The notes under the pieces were generated by a model, which saw only the letters and a program-made list of their open reading frames with translations, did not search any database and had not been told where the DNA came from. Shown one piece after another: positions 34,329 to 41,675 of a DNA stretch of 42,921 nt; the stretch's first letter is position 1, and each line of letters starts with the position of its first letter. Both the position numbers and the translations under genes were made by a program. The stretch comes from UMGS1696 sp964457685 (GTDB taxonomy: Bacteria > Bacillota > Clostridia > Oscillospirales > CAG-272). The DNA lies in the NCBI GenBank assembly GCA_964457685.1, contig CAYWFS010000011.1:1-42921 (forward strand). Direction: 5' to 3'.

Positions 34329-35108
34329 TCAGAAATTCTTTCTTATCCTCTCGAACGCTCCTTTTTCGAGACGTGACACCTGAGCCTGAGAGATTCCTAT
34401 CTCATCCGCTATCTCCATCTGAGTTTTGCCGCCATAGTACCTTTCCGAAATTATCGTTTTCTCCTTTTCACTGAGCTTCGATATTGCTTCACGCAGTGCT
34501 ATATCCTCGAGCCAAATATCATCGCTTGTGTTTTCGTCCCTTATCTGATCCATTACGCAGATTGAGTCACCTCCGTCACTGTAAACAGTATCATAAAGCG
34601 ACACAGGCTCAACTATAGCTTCCAGTGCATTACAGACAGAGACAGCGGCTTCTCCTATTTCTTCGGCTACAGCTTCTATCGTAGGCTCCTCTCCGCTTTC
34701 CGCCGACATTCTTTCCTTTGCCGCCAACGCACGATATGCAAGGTCTCGCACGGAACGACTCACTCTGATAGTATTGTTGTCACGCAGATACCGCCTTATC
34801 TCACCTATCACCATCGGAACGGCATATGTTGAAAACTCTACCTCTATATCTATATTAAAGTTATCTACCGCCTTAATAAGTCCGATACACCCCACCTGAA
34901 ACAAATCGTCGATATTGTCACGGCTGTTGAGTCGGCTTGCAAACTTACGTATTATGCTGAGAACCAGCCTTAGATTTCCGTCTATCAGCTTTTCTCTTGC
35001 ATCTTCGTCACCGTTTTTTGTCAGTCTGAGAAGTTGTTTTTTCTCCTCCGAGGTCAGTACGGGAAGTCGTGATGTGTTTACTCCGCATATCTCGACTTTA
35101 TTATACAT
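34329..35108 (-). CDS. sigG: RNA polymerase sporulation sigma factor SigG
   Basis: Forespore-specific late sigma factor. The N-terminus NKVEICGVNTSRLPVLT is diagnostic for SigG. Region 2 is NLRLVLSIIRKFASR...DDLFQVGCIGLIKAVDNF and FSTYAVPMVIGEIRRYLRDN; region 4 is KTQMEIADEIGISQAQVSRLEKGA. The ATG at 35108 (259 residues) is chosen because SigG proteins start right before NKVEICG; the longer frame to 35162 adds an unrelated tail. In Bacillus and most clostridia sigG follows spoIIGA-sigE; here neither is present, and the upstream neighbour is a glycosidase gene separated by a terminator. A candidate forespore promoter lies at 35166-35195. Confidence 0.98.
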   Translation of the reverse strand: MYNKVEICGVNTSRLPVLTSEEKKQLLRLTKNGDEDAREKLIDGNLRLVLSIIRKFASRLNSRDNIDDLFQVGCIGLIKAVDNFNIDIEVEFSTYAVPMVIGEIRRYLRDNNTIRVSRSVRDLAYRALAAKERMSAESGEEPTIEAVAEEIGEAAVSVCNALEAIVEPVSLYDTVYSDGGDSICVMDQIRDENTSDDIWLEDIALREAISKLSEKEKTIISERYYGGKTQMEIADEIGISQAQVSRLEKGAFERIRKNF

Positions 35109-35165
35109 TTTCTTTTCTTCCTTGATCTGCATTTTCGTTTTGAACCTTAATCGTGGGTTCACTTA

Positions 35166-35195
35166 ATTATTGCCAAAAGGTCAAGGAAATAATAC
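35166..35195 (-). promoter_or_regulatory. Candidate sigma-F-like promoter of sigG
   Basis: On the minus strand GTATT (35191-35195), 16 bases, then GGCAATAAT (35166-35174), about 58 bases upstream of the ATG. This resembles the sigma-F consensus (GYWTA and GGNNANANT as I recall). The -35 directly abuts the end of the upstream terminator, consistent with sigG having its own promoter. Confidence 0.5.
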
Positions 35196-35267
35196 AAAAG
35201 CTCCTCTGCCACTAAATGATATACGACCCAAAAGCTGTATATTCTGTTTCAGAGAAGCTTTTTTTTA
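35196..35267. terminator. Bidirectional terminator between GH43-like gene and sigG
   Basis: AAAAGCT.CTCTG (35197-35208) pairs with CAGAG.AGCTTTT (35250-35262), with an inner TATAC/GTATA hairpin and a long T-run on the plus side; on the minus strand a broken T-run follows. It ends the glycosidase transcript. Confidence 0.75.
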
Positions 35268-36203
35268 TTCTTTTACCGCAATTTCAAATTCATCATCTGC
35301 GGATGCTGTCTTCGGGAAAACTATGTCGTCCCCATTCCATTTTATCGGCTGTATCCAAACGTGACGACCACCCCAACCGGAGCCTTTCACTGTATTTGCG
35401 TGATATACGACCCATATGTTTTCTTCTGCGTCCGTAGTAAACGAGCAATGTCCCGGTCCGAATGTCTTGTCGGTCTTTTCAAAAACGGGAGCGGGATATT
35501 TCACCCAGGAAGACGCATTCATAATGTCTCCCTTGCCGTCAAAAGTGAGCTTACCGAGACAATAGTCATCACTCCAGCTTCCGCTTGCAGAGTATATAAT
35601 ATGCACGGTGTCATTTTTTACCAAAGTAACGGGACCTTCGTTTATATGAGGCATTCCACCTCTCTGCTCCCACTCCATATCGGGGCATGAAAGCATTACT
35701 CTGTCGGAATCTATGGTGCAAGGGTCTGACATATGTGCAATGTAGATGTTCTGTGCAACATTGGTGTCTCCCTCCCATCCCGACCAGATGAAGTAGCACT
35801 CTCCCTTGTACTGAAGCACACTTCCGTCGATTGCCCACTTATCGGTCTTGTCCGTTATCTTTCCGAGCATTTCAAACTCCGCTGTAGGCTCATCTCCGAG
35901 ACAGCCGAGGACGTACATTCTGTGGTGATAATTTTCTCCGTTATCAGCCGCAACGTAAATATACCATCTTCCGCCTATCTTATGTAATTCGGGAGCCCAG
36001 TACTCGCTTGAATACTCGCAATTTTCGGGAGCAGTATATACCTTTACGCCGCCCTCCGTTGTGATTTTATCCGGTGAATCAATTTTGTTCACATAAACTC
36101 CGTTGCCGCCCGAATAGCAGTAGTAATAGCTGTCTCCGTCACGGATAACCCACGGATCTGCACCGTGAGGAAACACCGGATTTTTAAAAGCTCTTTTTCC
36201 CAT
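35265..36203 (-). CDS. GH43-like family glycosidase (five-bladed propeller), no signal peptide
   Basis: The product is 312 residues. Catalytic residues of a GH43-type enzyme can be placed: D16 in HGADPWVI (base), D126 in WAIDGSVL (pKa modulator) and E189 in INEGPVTL (acid). The strands EYWAPELHKIGGRWYIYVAA and GPGHCSFTTD are typical of arabinofuranosidase/xylosidase-type members. No signal peptide, so it probably hydrolyses imported oligosaccharides. SD AAGGAGG is strong. It lies 30 bases after the EamA-type transporter, so the two probably share a transcript. Confidence 0.9.
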   Translation of the reverse strand: MGKRAFKNPVFPHGADPWVIRDGDSYYYCYSGGNGVYVNKIDSPDKITTEGGVKVYTAPENCEYSSEYWAPELHKIGGRWYIYVAADNGENYHHRMYVLGCLGDEPTAEFEMLGKITDKTDKWAIDGSVLQYKGECYFIWSGWEGDTNVAQNIYIAHMSDPCTIDSDRVMLSCPDMEWEQRGGMPHINEGPVTLVKNDTVHIIYSASGSWSDDYCLGKLTFDGKGDIMNASSWVKYPAPVFEKTDKTFGPGHCSFTTDAEENIWVVYHANTVKGSGWGGRHVWIQPIKWNGDDIVFPKTASADDEFEIAVKE

Positions 36204-36233
36204 GCTTTTTCCTCCTTGATTTTTGTTATATTC

Positions 36234-36647
36234 TTACATTACCATTATCAGAGTACCCGCACCTATAAGGATACAGCCTATCAGTGATTTTTTCGTAAAG
36301 GCTTCGTGGAGTATGAGAAAAGCCAGCACAAGAGTAATAACCACGCTGAGCTTGTCTATCGGAACAACCTTTGAAGCTTCGCCTATTTGCAATGCCTTGT
36401 AGTAGCATAGCCATGAGGCACCCGTAGCAGCACCCGACAGAATCAAAAACAGCCAGCTTTTACGGCTTATGTCTGCAATACCGCTCTGTGTGCCTGTAAT
36501 GAACACCATTCCCCATGCCATCACAAGAACAACGACCGTCCTTATTGCGGTAGCCAAGGTGGAGTTCACACCGTCAATGCCTATCTTCGCAAGTATCGAA
36601 GTAAGAGCGGCAAAAACGGATGACAGAATAGCGAATACGAACCACAT
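36234..36647 (-). CDS. EamA-type (DMT) small transporter, half-size
   Basis: The product is 137 residues with about five membrane helices. It begins MWFVFAILSSVFAALTSILAKIG and ends GCILIGAGTLIMVM. This is a single EamA repeat; most members have two and work as pseudo-dimers, so a homodimer is expected. WLCYYKALQIGEASKVVPIDKLS is the conserved mid-segment. It likely moves a small metabolite across the membrane. Transcribed with the GH43-like gene. SD AAGGTGA. Confidence 0.88.
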   Translation of the reverse strand: MWFVFAILSSVFAALTSILAKIGIDGVNSTLATAIRTVVVLVMAWGMVFITGTQSGIADISRKSWLFLILSGAATGASWLCYYKALQIGEASKVVPIDKLSVVITLVLAFLILHEAFTKKSLIGCILIGAGTLIMVM

Positions 36648-36741
36648 TTATTTCACCTTCTTAAAGTTTTTTCGCACTTATTATAGCACACCCCCGAAAT
36701 AAAATCCACTGTCTGCGTAATATTTTATAAATAAATTTCTA

Positions 36742-36770
36742 TTGTAATTTTCGGTCGAATGAATTATAAT
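36742..36770 (+). promoter_or_regulatory. Promoter of the sialidase-like gene
   Basis: TTGTAA (36742-36747), 17-base spacer, TATAAT (36765-36770), 30 bases before the chosen start. Confidence 0.75.
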
Positions 36771-36800
36771 AGAAAAAAAGCCGTCACACGGAGGAACGAA

Positions 36801-37733
36801 ATGACTGAGCAGAAATATGCCGACCTCAGAATACCCGGAATCATAGCGACAAAGCAAGGCTCGCTGATACGATATTACGAATGCAGAAAAACTCACGGAG
36901 ACTGGGCGGATATTGACATATGCGTTGGAAGAAGCACGGACAAAGGCGAAAGCTGGGAAACGTCTCTCGTGTTAAACAGCGGCGGAAACACACTGAACAA
37001 CCCCGTTATGATACCGTTCGGTGAGCAGATAGTATTCCTGTACTGCGTGAACTACGGTAAAATCATGTGCAGCTTCAGTTGTGATGACGGCAAAACCTTT
37101 ACAAAAGCAAAGCCGATACATTTTGATTGCGATTTCTTTTATAATGTTGTCGCAGTCGGACCGGGGCATGGAATTGTCTGCAAAAACAGACTTCTTGTTC
37201 CGATATGGTTCGCTTACAATCATGAGGACGCAAAAAGTCATCATCCCTCGTTCATTTCCACACTCTACTCAGATGACGGCGGCAAAAACTGGAATCTCGG
37301 AGAGATAATATTCCCGGATGTTCTGCGAGATCCAAGCGAATGCTCACTTGCTGTCACAGCCGACGATGATGTGCTTATATCAATACGTCACGAGTGTAAT
37401 GCAAGAAGACGTGCTGTCGCCAAAAGTCCCGACGGAATCTCATCATGGAGAGACTTGCATTTTGAAGAAAATCTTCCCGACCCTGTTTGCATGGGAAGTA
37501 TGACGCAAGGTAGCGGAATCATTTACCACACAAACTGTGCCTCCGAAACCAAAAGAGTAAACATAACTGTCAATATTTCACCCGACTGCTTCAAAACCTG
37601 CCGAAAAATACTTGTGTCCGAAAACGGCGGCTACTCCGATATAGCACTGCTTGACGGAAAGCTATGCGTGTTTTACGAAACAACGGACGAAAACGGATGC
37701 ACCTCTCTCAGTTTTAAAGTGCTGAATGTATAA
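36801..37733 (+). CDS. Sialidase-like (GH33-type BNR repeat) protein, cytoplasmic
   Basis: The product has 310 residues. LRIPGI (Arg of the RIP motif, R10), R29 and D37 fit the sialidase active site, with Asp-boxes STDKGESW (46-51 region) and SDDGGKNW (157-164), E180 in SECSLAV, R196 in SIRHE, and Y278 plus E292 near the C-terminus (GGYSDIALLDGKLCVFYE). The key residues for sialic-acid cleavage are therefore present. The frame extends to 36759, but GGAGG lies six bases before ATG 36801. No signal peptide, so it would act inside the cell on imported glycans, which is unusual for GH33. It is divergent from the GH43/EamA genes. Confidence 0.88.
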   Translation: MTEQKYADLRIPGIIATKQGSLIRYYECRKTHGDWADIDICVGRSTDKGESWETSLVLNSGGNTLNNPVMIPFGEQIVFLYCVNYGKIMCSFSCDDGKTFTKAKPIHFDCDFFYNVVAVGPGHGIVCKNRLLVPIWFAYNHEDAKSHHPSFISTLYSDDGGKNWNLGEIIFPDVLRDPSECSLAVTADDDVLISIRHECNARRRAVAKSPDGISSWRDLHFEENLPDPVCMGSMTQGSGIIYHTNCASETKRVNITVNISPDCFKTCRKILVSENGGYSDIALLDGKLCVFYETTDENGCTSLSFKVLNV

Positions 37734-37734
37734 A

Positions 37735-37776
37735 AAAACATAAGCCGAAAGCTTTTTCGCCTCCGGCTTTTTTTTA
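37735..37776. terminator. Terminator A, one of three near-identical copies
   Basis: AAGCCG (37742-37747) pairs with CGGCTT (37764-37769), followed by eight T. The loop (AAAGCTTTTTCGCCTC) is shared with terminators B and C below. It works for the sialidase gene and, from the other side, for the acyltransferase frame. Confidence 0.85.
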
Positions 37777-37801
37777 TATACCGCCTATATCAATAGTTAC
37801 C

Positions 37802-37879
37802 CTTAATTCAGGAATTCGCACAATTTGTTTAAAACTATATCAACTATAGCAGAAAGTTTATGACTTAATTCAGGAATTC
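37802..37879. repeat. 16-base direct repeat at the 3' end of the acyltransferase gene
   Basis: CTTAATTCAGGAATTC occurs at 37802-37817 and again at 37864-37879. In the restored frame the two copies encode parts of the C-terminal tail. Recombination between them would delete 62 bases. Confidence 0.85.
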
Positions 37880-38863
37880 TCAAAAATTTTGCCAGTTTGC
37901 ACCTTATATATTCAACCAGCAAACCCGAAATAAAGATTACCCCCCCCCGAAAATTACAAGTGTAACTCCGACAGGTATCGGCTGTGATACAATCCCAACA
38001 AATGCACCATTAAGATATTTATCCCAAAACACTTTATTTAATTGCCACAAATATACTCCGAATGCCAGAGGTGATGTTTTCTTTATTACTTTAATCATCG
38101 AAGAGTGTATTCTCATTCTCGAAAAAAGTACAACCATAATTATTCCACTTAACAATATTGTAGGAGACACATAAGTTATTAATCGTTGAATTCCAAAAAA
38201 AGCATGAAGACCCCAACTTAATAAAATACATAATGCCCATATTGCAATAAGTGTTACACTGTGCCACTTTTCAAACAGGTTAATTTTCTTGGCTAATACT
38301 CCAATACAATATAGCACCATAAGCCAAATTGCAGAATATCCTCCGTTTGTTTTGAAGGCAGATGAAACGCTTTCCATAAACGAGAAAACAAAAACTATTG
38401 TTATAAATGCTTTTCTTGCGTTATTTACATCAATATTAAACAGAAATTTGTTTAGTATCGGAATTGATAAAAATAATGCAAAATACGCTGTAAAATACCA
38501 ATAATAATCCGAGGTAACCGGCAATAGACTTTTTAAAATAGCTCTTTTGCCCCAAGTATCATTTAATCCGATAATTGTAAGTATTAATGTAAGCACAAAT
38601 GAATAAAAAAGCACTTGAAGCCACATTTCAATCAGTTTACTTATTTTTCTCGGCTTATCATTTGCCATATATCCACTGATAATAGCAAATCCATCAACGG
38701 CACAGTAAGATAAAGTTTCCAAAAGCCAAAACACTCTATATCCAACGGTACCTTGAACACTCGAACTTAGAACTCCGCCACGTCCTAACACATGAAGTAC
38801 ACAAACCATATACATAAGAACTAACCTTAACAAATCAATTCCGTAGTTGCGTTCTTTAGACAT
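37803..38863 (-). pseudogene. Membrane acyltransferase (acyltransferase-3 family), frame broken at a run of nine G
   Basis: The product begins ERNYGIDLLRLVLMYMVCVLHV, the classic acyltransferase-3 start (catalytic His in VLHV), and continues with about ten membrane helices, as in O-acetyltransferases of surface polysaccharides and peptidoglycan. As sequenced the frame stops at 37937 right after a run of nine G (37940-37948), giving 308 residues. With seven or ten G it reads on: VIFISGLLVEYIRCKLAKFL and a basic tail to a stop at 37803, a natural C-terminus for this family. So the gene is either an off phase of a contingency locus, a real frameshift or a base-calling error in the homopolymer. 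It is AT-rich compared with its neighbours, consistent with transfer. SD GGGGAG lies ten bases before ATG. Confidence 0.8.
37940..37948 (-). repeat. Run of nine G at the acyltransferase frameshift
   Basis: Nine consecutive C on the plus strand. It is a long homopolymer that is prone to slippage and lies exactly where the reading frame changes. Confidence 0.9.
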
Positions 38864-38899
38864 TAAAACTTCACTCTCCCCCTCTAATTGTCACGGAAT

Positions 38900-38928
38900 A
38901 TTATAGCATAGCCCTTAATAAAAAGCAA
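38900..38928 (-). promoter_or_regulatory. Promoter of the acyltransferase gene, partly built from the repeat
   Basis: On the minus strand TTGCTT (38923-38928), 17 bases, TATAAT (38900-38905), about 37 bases upstream of ATG 38863. The -35 box lies within the 69-base duplicated element. Confidence 0.65.
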
Positions 38929-38986
38929 GCCGAAAGCTTTTTTGCCTCCGGCTTATTTTTTATTTACCCTGCTTCAAGCATATTTT
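38918..38986. repeat. Duplicated terminator plus spoIVB tail, copy 1
   Basis: Sixty-nine bases nearly identical to 40413-40482: one T missing from a T-run and two substitutions. It holds terminator B and, on the minus strand, the codons for the last residues NMLEAG of SpoIVB, here ending in TAA instead of TGA. There is no full spoIVB copy around it. Confidence 0.9.
38926..38962. terminator. Terminator B
   Basis: AAGCCG and CGGCTT arms with the same loop as copies A and C; T-rich on the plus strand and AAGCTTT-rich on the minus strand. Lies after the lipoprotein gene at 39075. Confidence 0.75.
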
Positions 38987-39001
38987 GAGATTGGTTGTTA
39001 C

Positions 39002-39067
39002 CTGATACCATGATAAAGCAGTCTTGTAGTTTGGATAGTACCGAACAAGTACAACACTTTTTTTATA
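39002..39067 (-). pseudogene. Short gene remnant, possibly the N-terminal part of a GNAT gene
   Basis: Reading the minus strand gives YKKSVVLVRYYPNYKTALSW then YQ, after which the frame runs into the duplicated spoIVB tail. VRYYPNYKTALSWYQ resembles the first strand and helix of clostridial GNATs as I remember them. No start codon is present (an in-frame TAA lies upstream), so it cannot be a gene on its own. Low confidence; it may be coincidence. Confidence 0.35.
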
Positions 39068-39074
39068 TTAAAAT

Positions 39075-40292
39075 TCATTCCAAAATATTTTTAAACCAGT
39101 GTTCCTCACTCCACTCTTCTTCTTCATAAAGTCTCATGAGCGGAATAATACGAATTCCATCTTCCATACGCTGCATTACATAAGTTTCTCCGCCGTAGCA
39201 TCTGGTTAAGTAATCGTTATTTTCTTCATTGAGTCCTATTGAAGTGATGCCACTGCCTTTTTCTATTATTACTCTTGTGTCAAGAGAGTTTGATTTCTTA
39301 CCGTCACCGTCTCTATACCATTCTCTGATATATCCGATGATTGTATCCCCTTCTGTAATTCCGTATATACCCAGACCATATATTGCAACGCTGCCTTCAT
39401 GCTCTGATATAAAACGGTAATTATCCTGTGTGCCGTCGCTGTAATAAACTGTCAATTTGCACTCAGAGGTCCTGTCTCCGTTTTCATCGAACACCCTCTC
39501 AACATAGGCATACGTACCACCGCCGAGACTTTGACCTAAAAACGGCTCCTCCATCAAAACAGCTTCTTCGCCTTTGGTGTCAACCCGATAAATACAGAAA
39601 TCATAGTGGTCGTTGTAGTTCATAAATTCAAGGCAATCCTCATCTCGAGCGTACATACTCTCTGAAAGCGTCAGTGCAGGCAAGCCGGATTTTGCCCCAA
39701 CCGATAAAATATTTTTTATCTCATTTCGGTCAGCCTTGATAATCACATCTTTTCCACCGTCTGCCATATAAAAATTACCGTATGTATCGCAAGTGAACAT
39801 GTATGCATTCAGACCTGATTCATCAAAATTATAAGAATACCGACCGACAAATTCACCCTCAGGAGTGTATTCCACTATGCTGTCCGACATAATCAGCAGG
39901 AGAAGATTTCCATTCGGTGCAATCGCAAAATCACAAATAGCATAATTCATGTATTCATCGTGATATGAAAAATCAAGCTCATCATGCTCTTCCGCGGACA
40001 AGTAATAAGAATATGCTTCATGACTATACGGTTCGATGCTTTCTACAGAAATTTCTGTATCTGTTTCAGGTAATGGATCTATTGTAGACTCTTCTGCATT
40101 TATTTCGGTCTCAGGAGTTTCTTTGTCAGCAATAGATTCATCCTCTTCCAAATCTTTTTCCGCTGCATCATAAACAGGTACATTTTCGGAAATATTTTCG
40201 ATATTAGAAGTATCTTCCGTTTTGCTCACATTTTGCTCTGCACATGATGTCAAAATGCCCGCAATCAGTAAACATAATACGATTTTTTTCAT
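39075..40292 (-). CDS. Lipoprotein with possible beta-propeller domain, function unknown
   Basis: The product is 405 residues. Lipobox LTSC (C17) anchors it outside the membrane. Residues about 20-95 are an acidic Ser/Thr/Glu linker. The rest contains propeller-like strands (DFAIAPNGNLLLLIMSDSIVEYTPEGEFVGRYSY, FTCDTYGNFYMADGGKDVIIKADRN), as in NHL/6-bladed propellers. I do not recognise the family. It is AT-rich, like the acyltransferase gene downstream, and both lie between copies of the duplicated terminator, suggesting they arrived together. The start ATG 40292 has GGAGGAGC-type sequence upstream (GGGAGG, about eight bases). Confidence 0.85.
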   Translation of the reverse strand: MKKIVLCLLIAGILTSCAEQNVSKTEDTSNIENISENVPVYDAAEKDLEEDESIADKETPETEINAEESTIDPLPETDTEISVESIEPYSHEAYSYYLSAEEHDELDFSYHDEYMNYAICDFAIAPNGNLLLLIMSDSIVEYTPEGEFVGRYSYNFDESGLNAYMFTCDTYGNFYMADGGKDVIIKADRNEIKNILSVGAKSGLPALTLSESMYARDEDCLEFMNYNDHYDFCIYRVDTKGEEAVLMEEPFLGQSLGGGTYAYVERVFDENGDRTSECKLTVYYSDGTQDNYRFISEHEGSVAIYGLGIYGITEGDTIIGYIREWYRDGDGKKSNSLDTRVIIEKGSGITSIGLNEENNDYLTRCYGGETYVMQRMEDGIRIIPLMRLYEEEEWSEEHWFKNILE

Positions 40293-40412
40293 AACGCTCC
40301 TCCCAAGTTATATTTTTTATGAAAATATGTGTTCAATCGTAATTTATCTATTTCGTCAATAGGTTATACACATTATAGTTTTTAACTTTTCTGTAAACAC
40401 TCAAAAAAGTGT

Positions 40413-40482
40413 ATAAAAAGCAAGCCGAAAGCTTTTTTTGCCTCCGGCTTATTTTTTATTCACCCTGCTTCAAGCATGTTTT
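40413..40482. repeat. Duplicated terminator plus spoIVB tail, copy 2
   Basis: This is the intact site: 40460 is the end of the real spoIVB gene and the terminator follows it. Copy 1 (38918-38986) is its duplicate. Confidence 0.9.
40420..40458 (-). terminator. Terminator C, after spoIVB
   Basis: AAGCCG (40423-40428) pairs with CGGCTT (40445-40450) across the conserved loop; A/T-runs on both sides. It is the natural terminator of spoIVB. Confidence 0.8.
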
Positions 40483-41458
40483 CGATAAAGATACCGTATC
40501 CTTTTTCGGGTTCTGAAACAAGGACATGGGTTACAGCTCCAATCAGCTTTCCGTCTTGGATAATCGGTGAGCCGCTCATCCCCTGCACTATTCCGCCTGT
40601 TTTATCGAGCAGCTCCTTATCTGTCACCCTTATTGAAAAGCTTCTTGTATCATTGCGGTGTATCTCGTCGATGTTTATTTTATATTTGTGCGGCGTATTT
40701 CCGTCAACGGTACACCAAATTGCCGCTTCTCCCGTATGAACATCCGTGGCTTCTCCTACTTCCATGAGAGGCTCGGGAATAATGTCATACGGTATCCTGC
40801 TTAGAACTCCGTACACTCCGCAAAACGTATTTTTTGTAAGCACTCCCGACTTCTCTGATGTGAAAAATCCTTTCAGTTCTCCCGGTGTTCCAGCTTTTCC
40901 TCGGCTTATTCCCGATATTTGCACGTCAACCACAATTCCCCTCTCCATTTTTAAAAGCTCTCCCGTCTCAATGTCGCATATCCCATGCCCGAGTCCCGCA
41001 AACTCTCCGGTCTCCGGTATAATGTATGTCACCGTGCCGATTCCTGCGGTCGTGTCTCTTATCCACATCCCCGTTTTCTTTTTTCCGTCGCTTGAGCTGG
41101 TTGACGGCTTCATAACGGTGCTTCTCTTTTCCTGCCCTCTCATATACGTCACCTCGATTTCACCGCTTGACTGCTCTATTATCCGCATAAGCTCACCCGA
41201 TGTTCTAACCTCGCTGCCGTTTATCCCCGTGATTATATCGTTCACTCTCAGTCCTGCGTCATATGCGGGATTTTTTGCTCCGTCATCTGTCTCAACCTCC
41301 GTGAACCCGACTATCACTATCCCATCCGTAAAAAATTTTATCCCGAACGGCATTCCACCGACGTATACTTCCCCCCTTGCCGACACATTCACAGATGTTA
41401 TGACTACGGTAAAGAGCAAAGTAAATGACAAAACAATCCTTTTCAGCTTTGTTGACAT
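40460..41458 (-). CDS. spoIVB: SpoIVB peptidase (sporulation signalling serine protease)
   Basis: The protein is 332 residues from the chosen start. Forespore-secreted protease that starts the pro-sigma-K (or equivalent) processing signal. The N-terminal hydrophobic segment (about 8-25) is followed by a PDZ domain (GIKFFTDGIVIVGFTEV, LRVNDIITGINGSEVRTSGEL) and an S55 peptidase with H158 (GLGHGI), D280 (VTDKELLDK) and S295 (GMSGSPIIQDGKLIGAVTHV), spaced as in the Bacillus enzyme. The frame extends to 41578, but GAGGA lies eight bases before ATG 41458. In many clostridia spoIVB sits next to spo0A; here it follows rpmA instead. Confidence 0.97.
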   Translation of the reverse strand: MSTKLKRIVLSFTLLFTVVITSVNVSARGEVYVGGMPFGIKFFTDGIVIVGFTEVETDDGAKNPAYDAGLRVNDIITGINGSEVRTSGELMRIIEQSSGEIEVTYMRGQEKRSTVMKPSTSSSDGKKKTGMWIRDTTAGIGTVTYIIPETGEFAGLGHGICDIETGELLKMERGIVVDVQISGISRGKAGTPGELKGFFTSEKSGVLTKNTFCGVYGVLSRIPYDIIPEPLMEVGEATDVHTGEAAIWCTVDGNTPHKYKINIDEIHRNDTRSFSIRVTDKELLDKTGGIVQGMSGSPIIQDGKLIGAVTHVLVSEPEKGYGIFIENMLEAG

Positions 41459-41532
41459 TTTTGTTTTCCTCGTTTTCTTTATTTCACGCTTGTTAATTAA
41501 TTTGCACTTTTGTCGGCGGATTATGTGTTGCA

Positions 41533-41560
41533 AATTATGATAATCAAACTCAAAAAATAC
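41533..41560 (-). promoter_or_regulatory. Candidate forespore promoter of spoIVB
   Basis: On the minus strand GTATT (41556-41560), 16 bases, then CATAATT (41533-41539), close to sigma-G/sigma-F consensus elements (GYATR and CATNNTA as I recall). About 75 bases upstream of ATG 41458. The -35 overlaps the T-run of the rpmA terminator. Suggestive only. Confidence 0.45.
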
Positions 41561-41598
41561 AAAAAAAGACCATCCCACATTTCTGTAGAATGATCTTT
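41556..41598 (-). terminator. Terminator of the rplU-prp-rpmA operon
   Basis: An eleven-base-pair stem with G-T pairs (41588-41598 with 41565-41575), then seven T on the minus strand. It separates ribosomal genes from spoIVB. Confidence 0.88.
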
Positions 41599-41675
41599 GG
41601 TTTTTGAAACAAGTAAAAAACAGATTTCAAAAATATCCGAGTACCGGAATGAATTAGAATTTAAATTCCAAAGAA

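Noticed and set aside
36690..36740. Riboswitch or attenuator in front of the EamA or sialidase genes
   Set aside because: No conserved aptamer-like core and no terminator-antiterminator pair seen.
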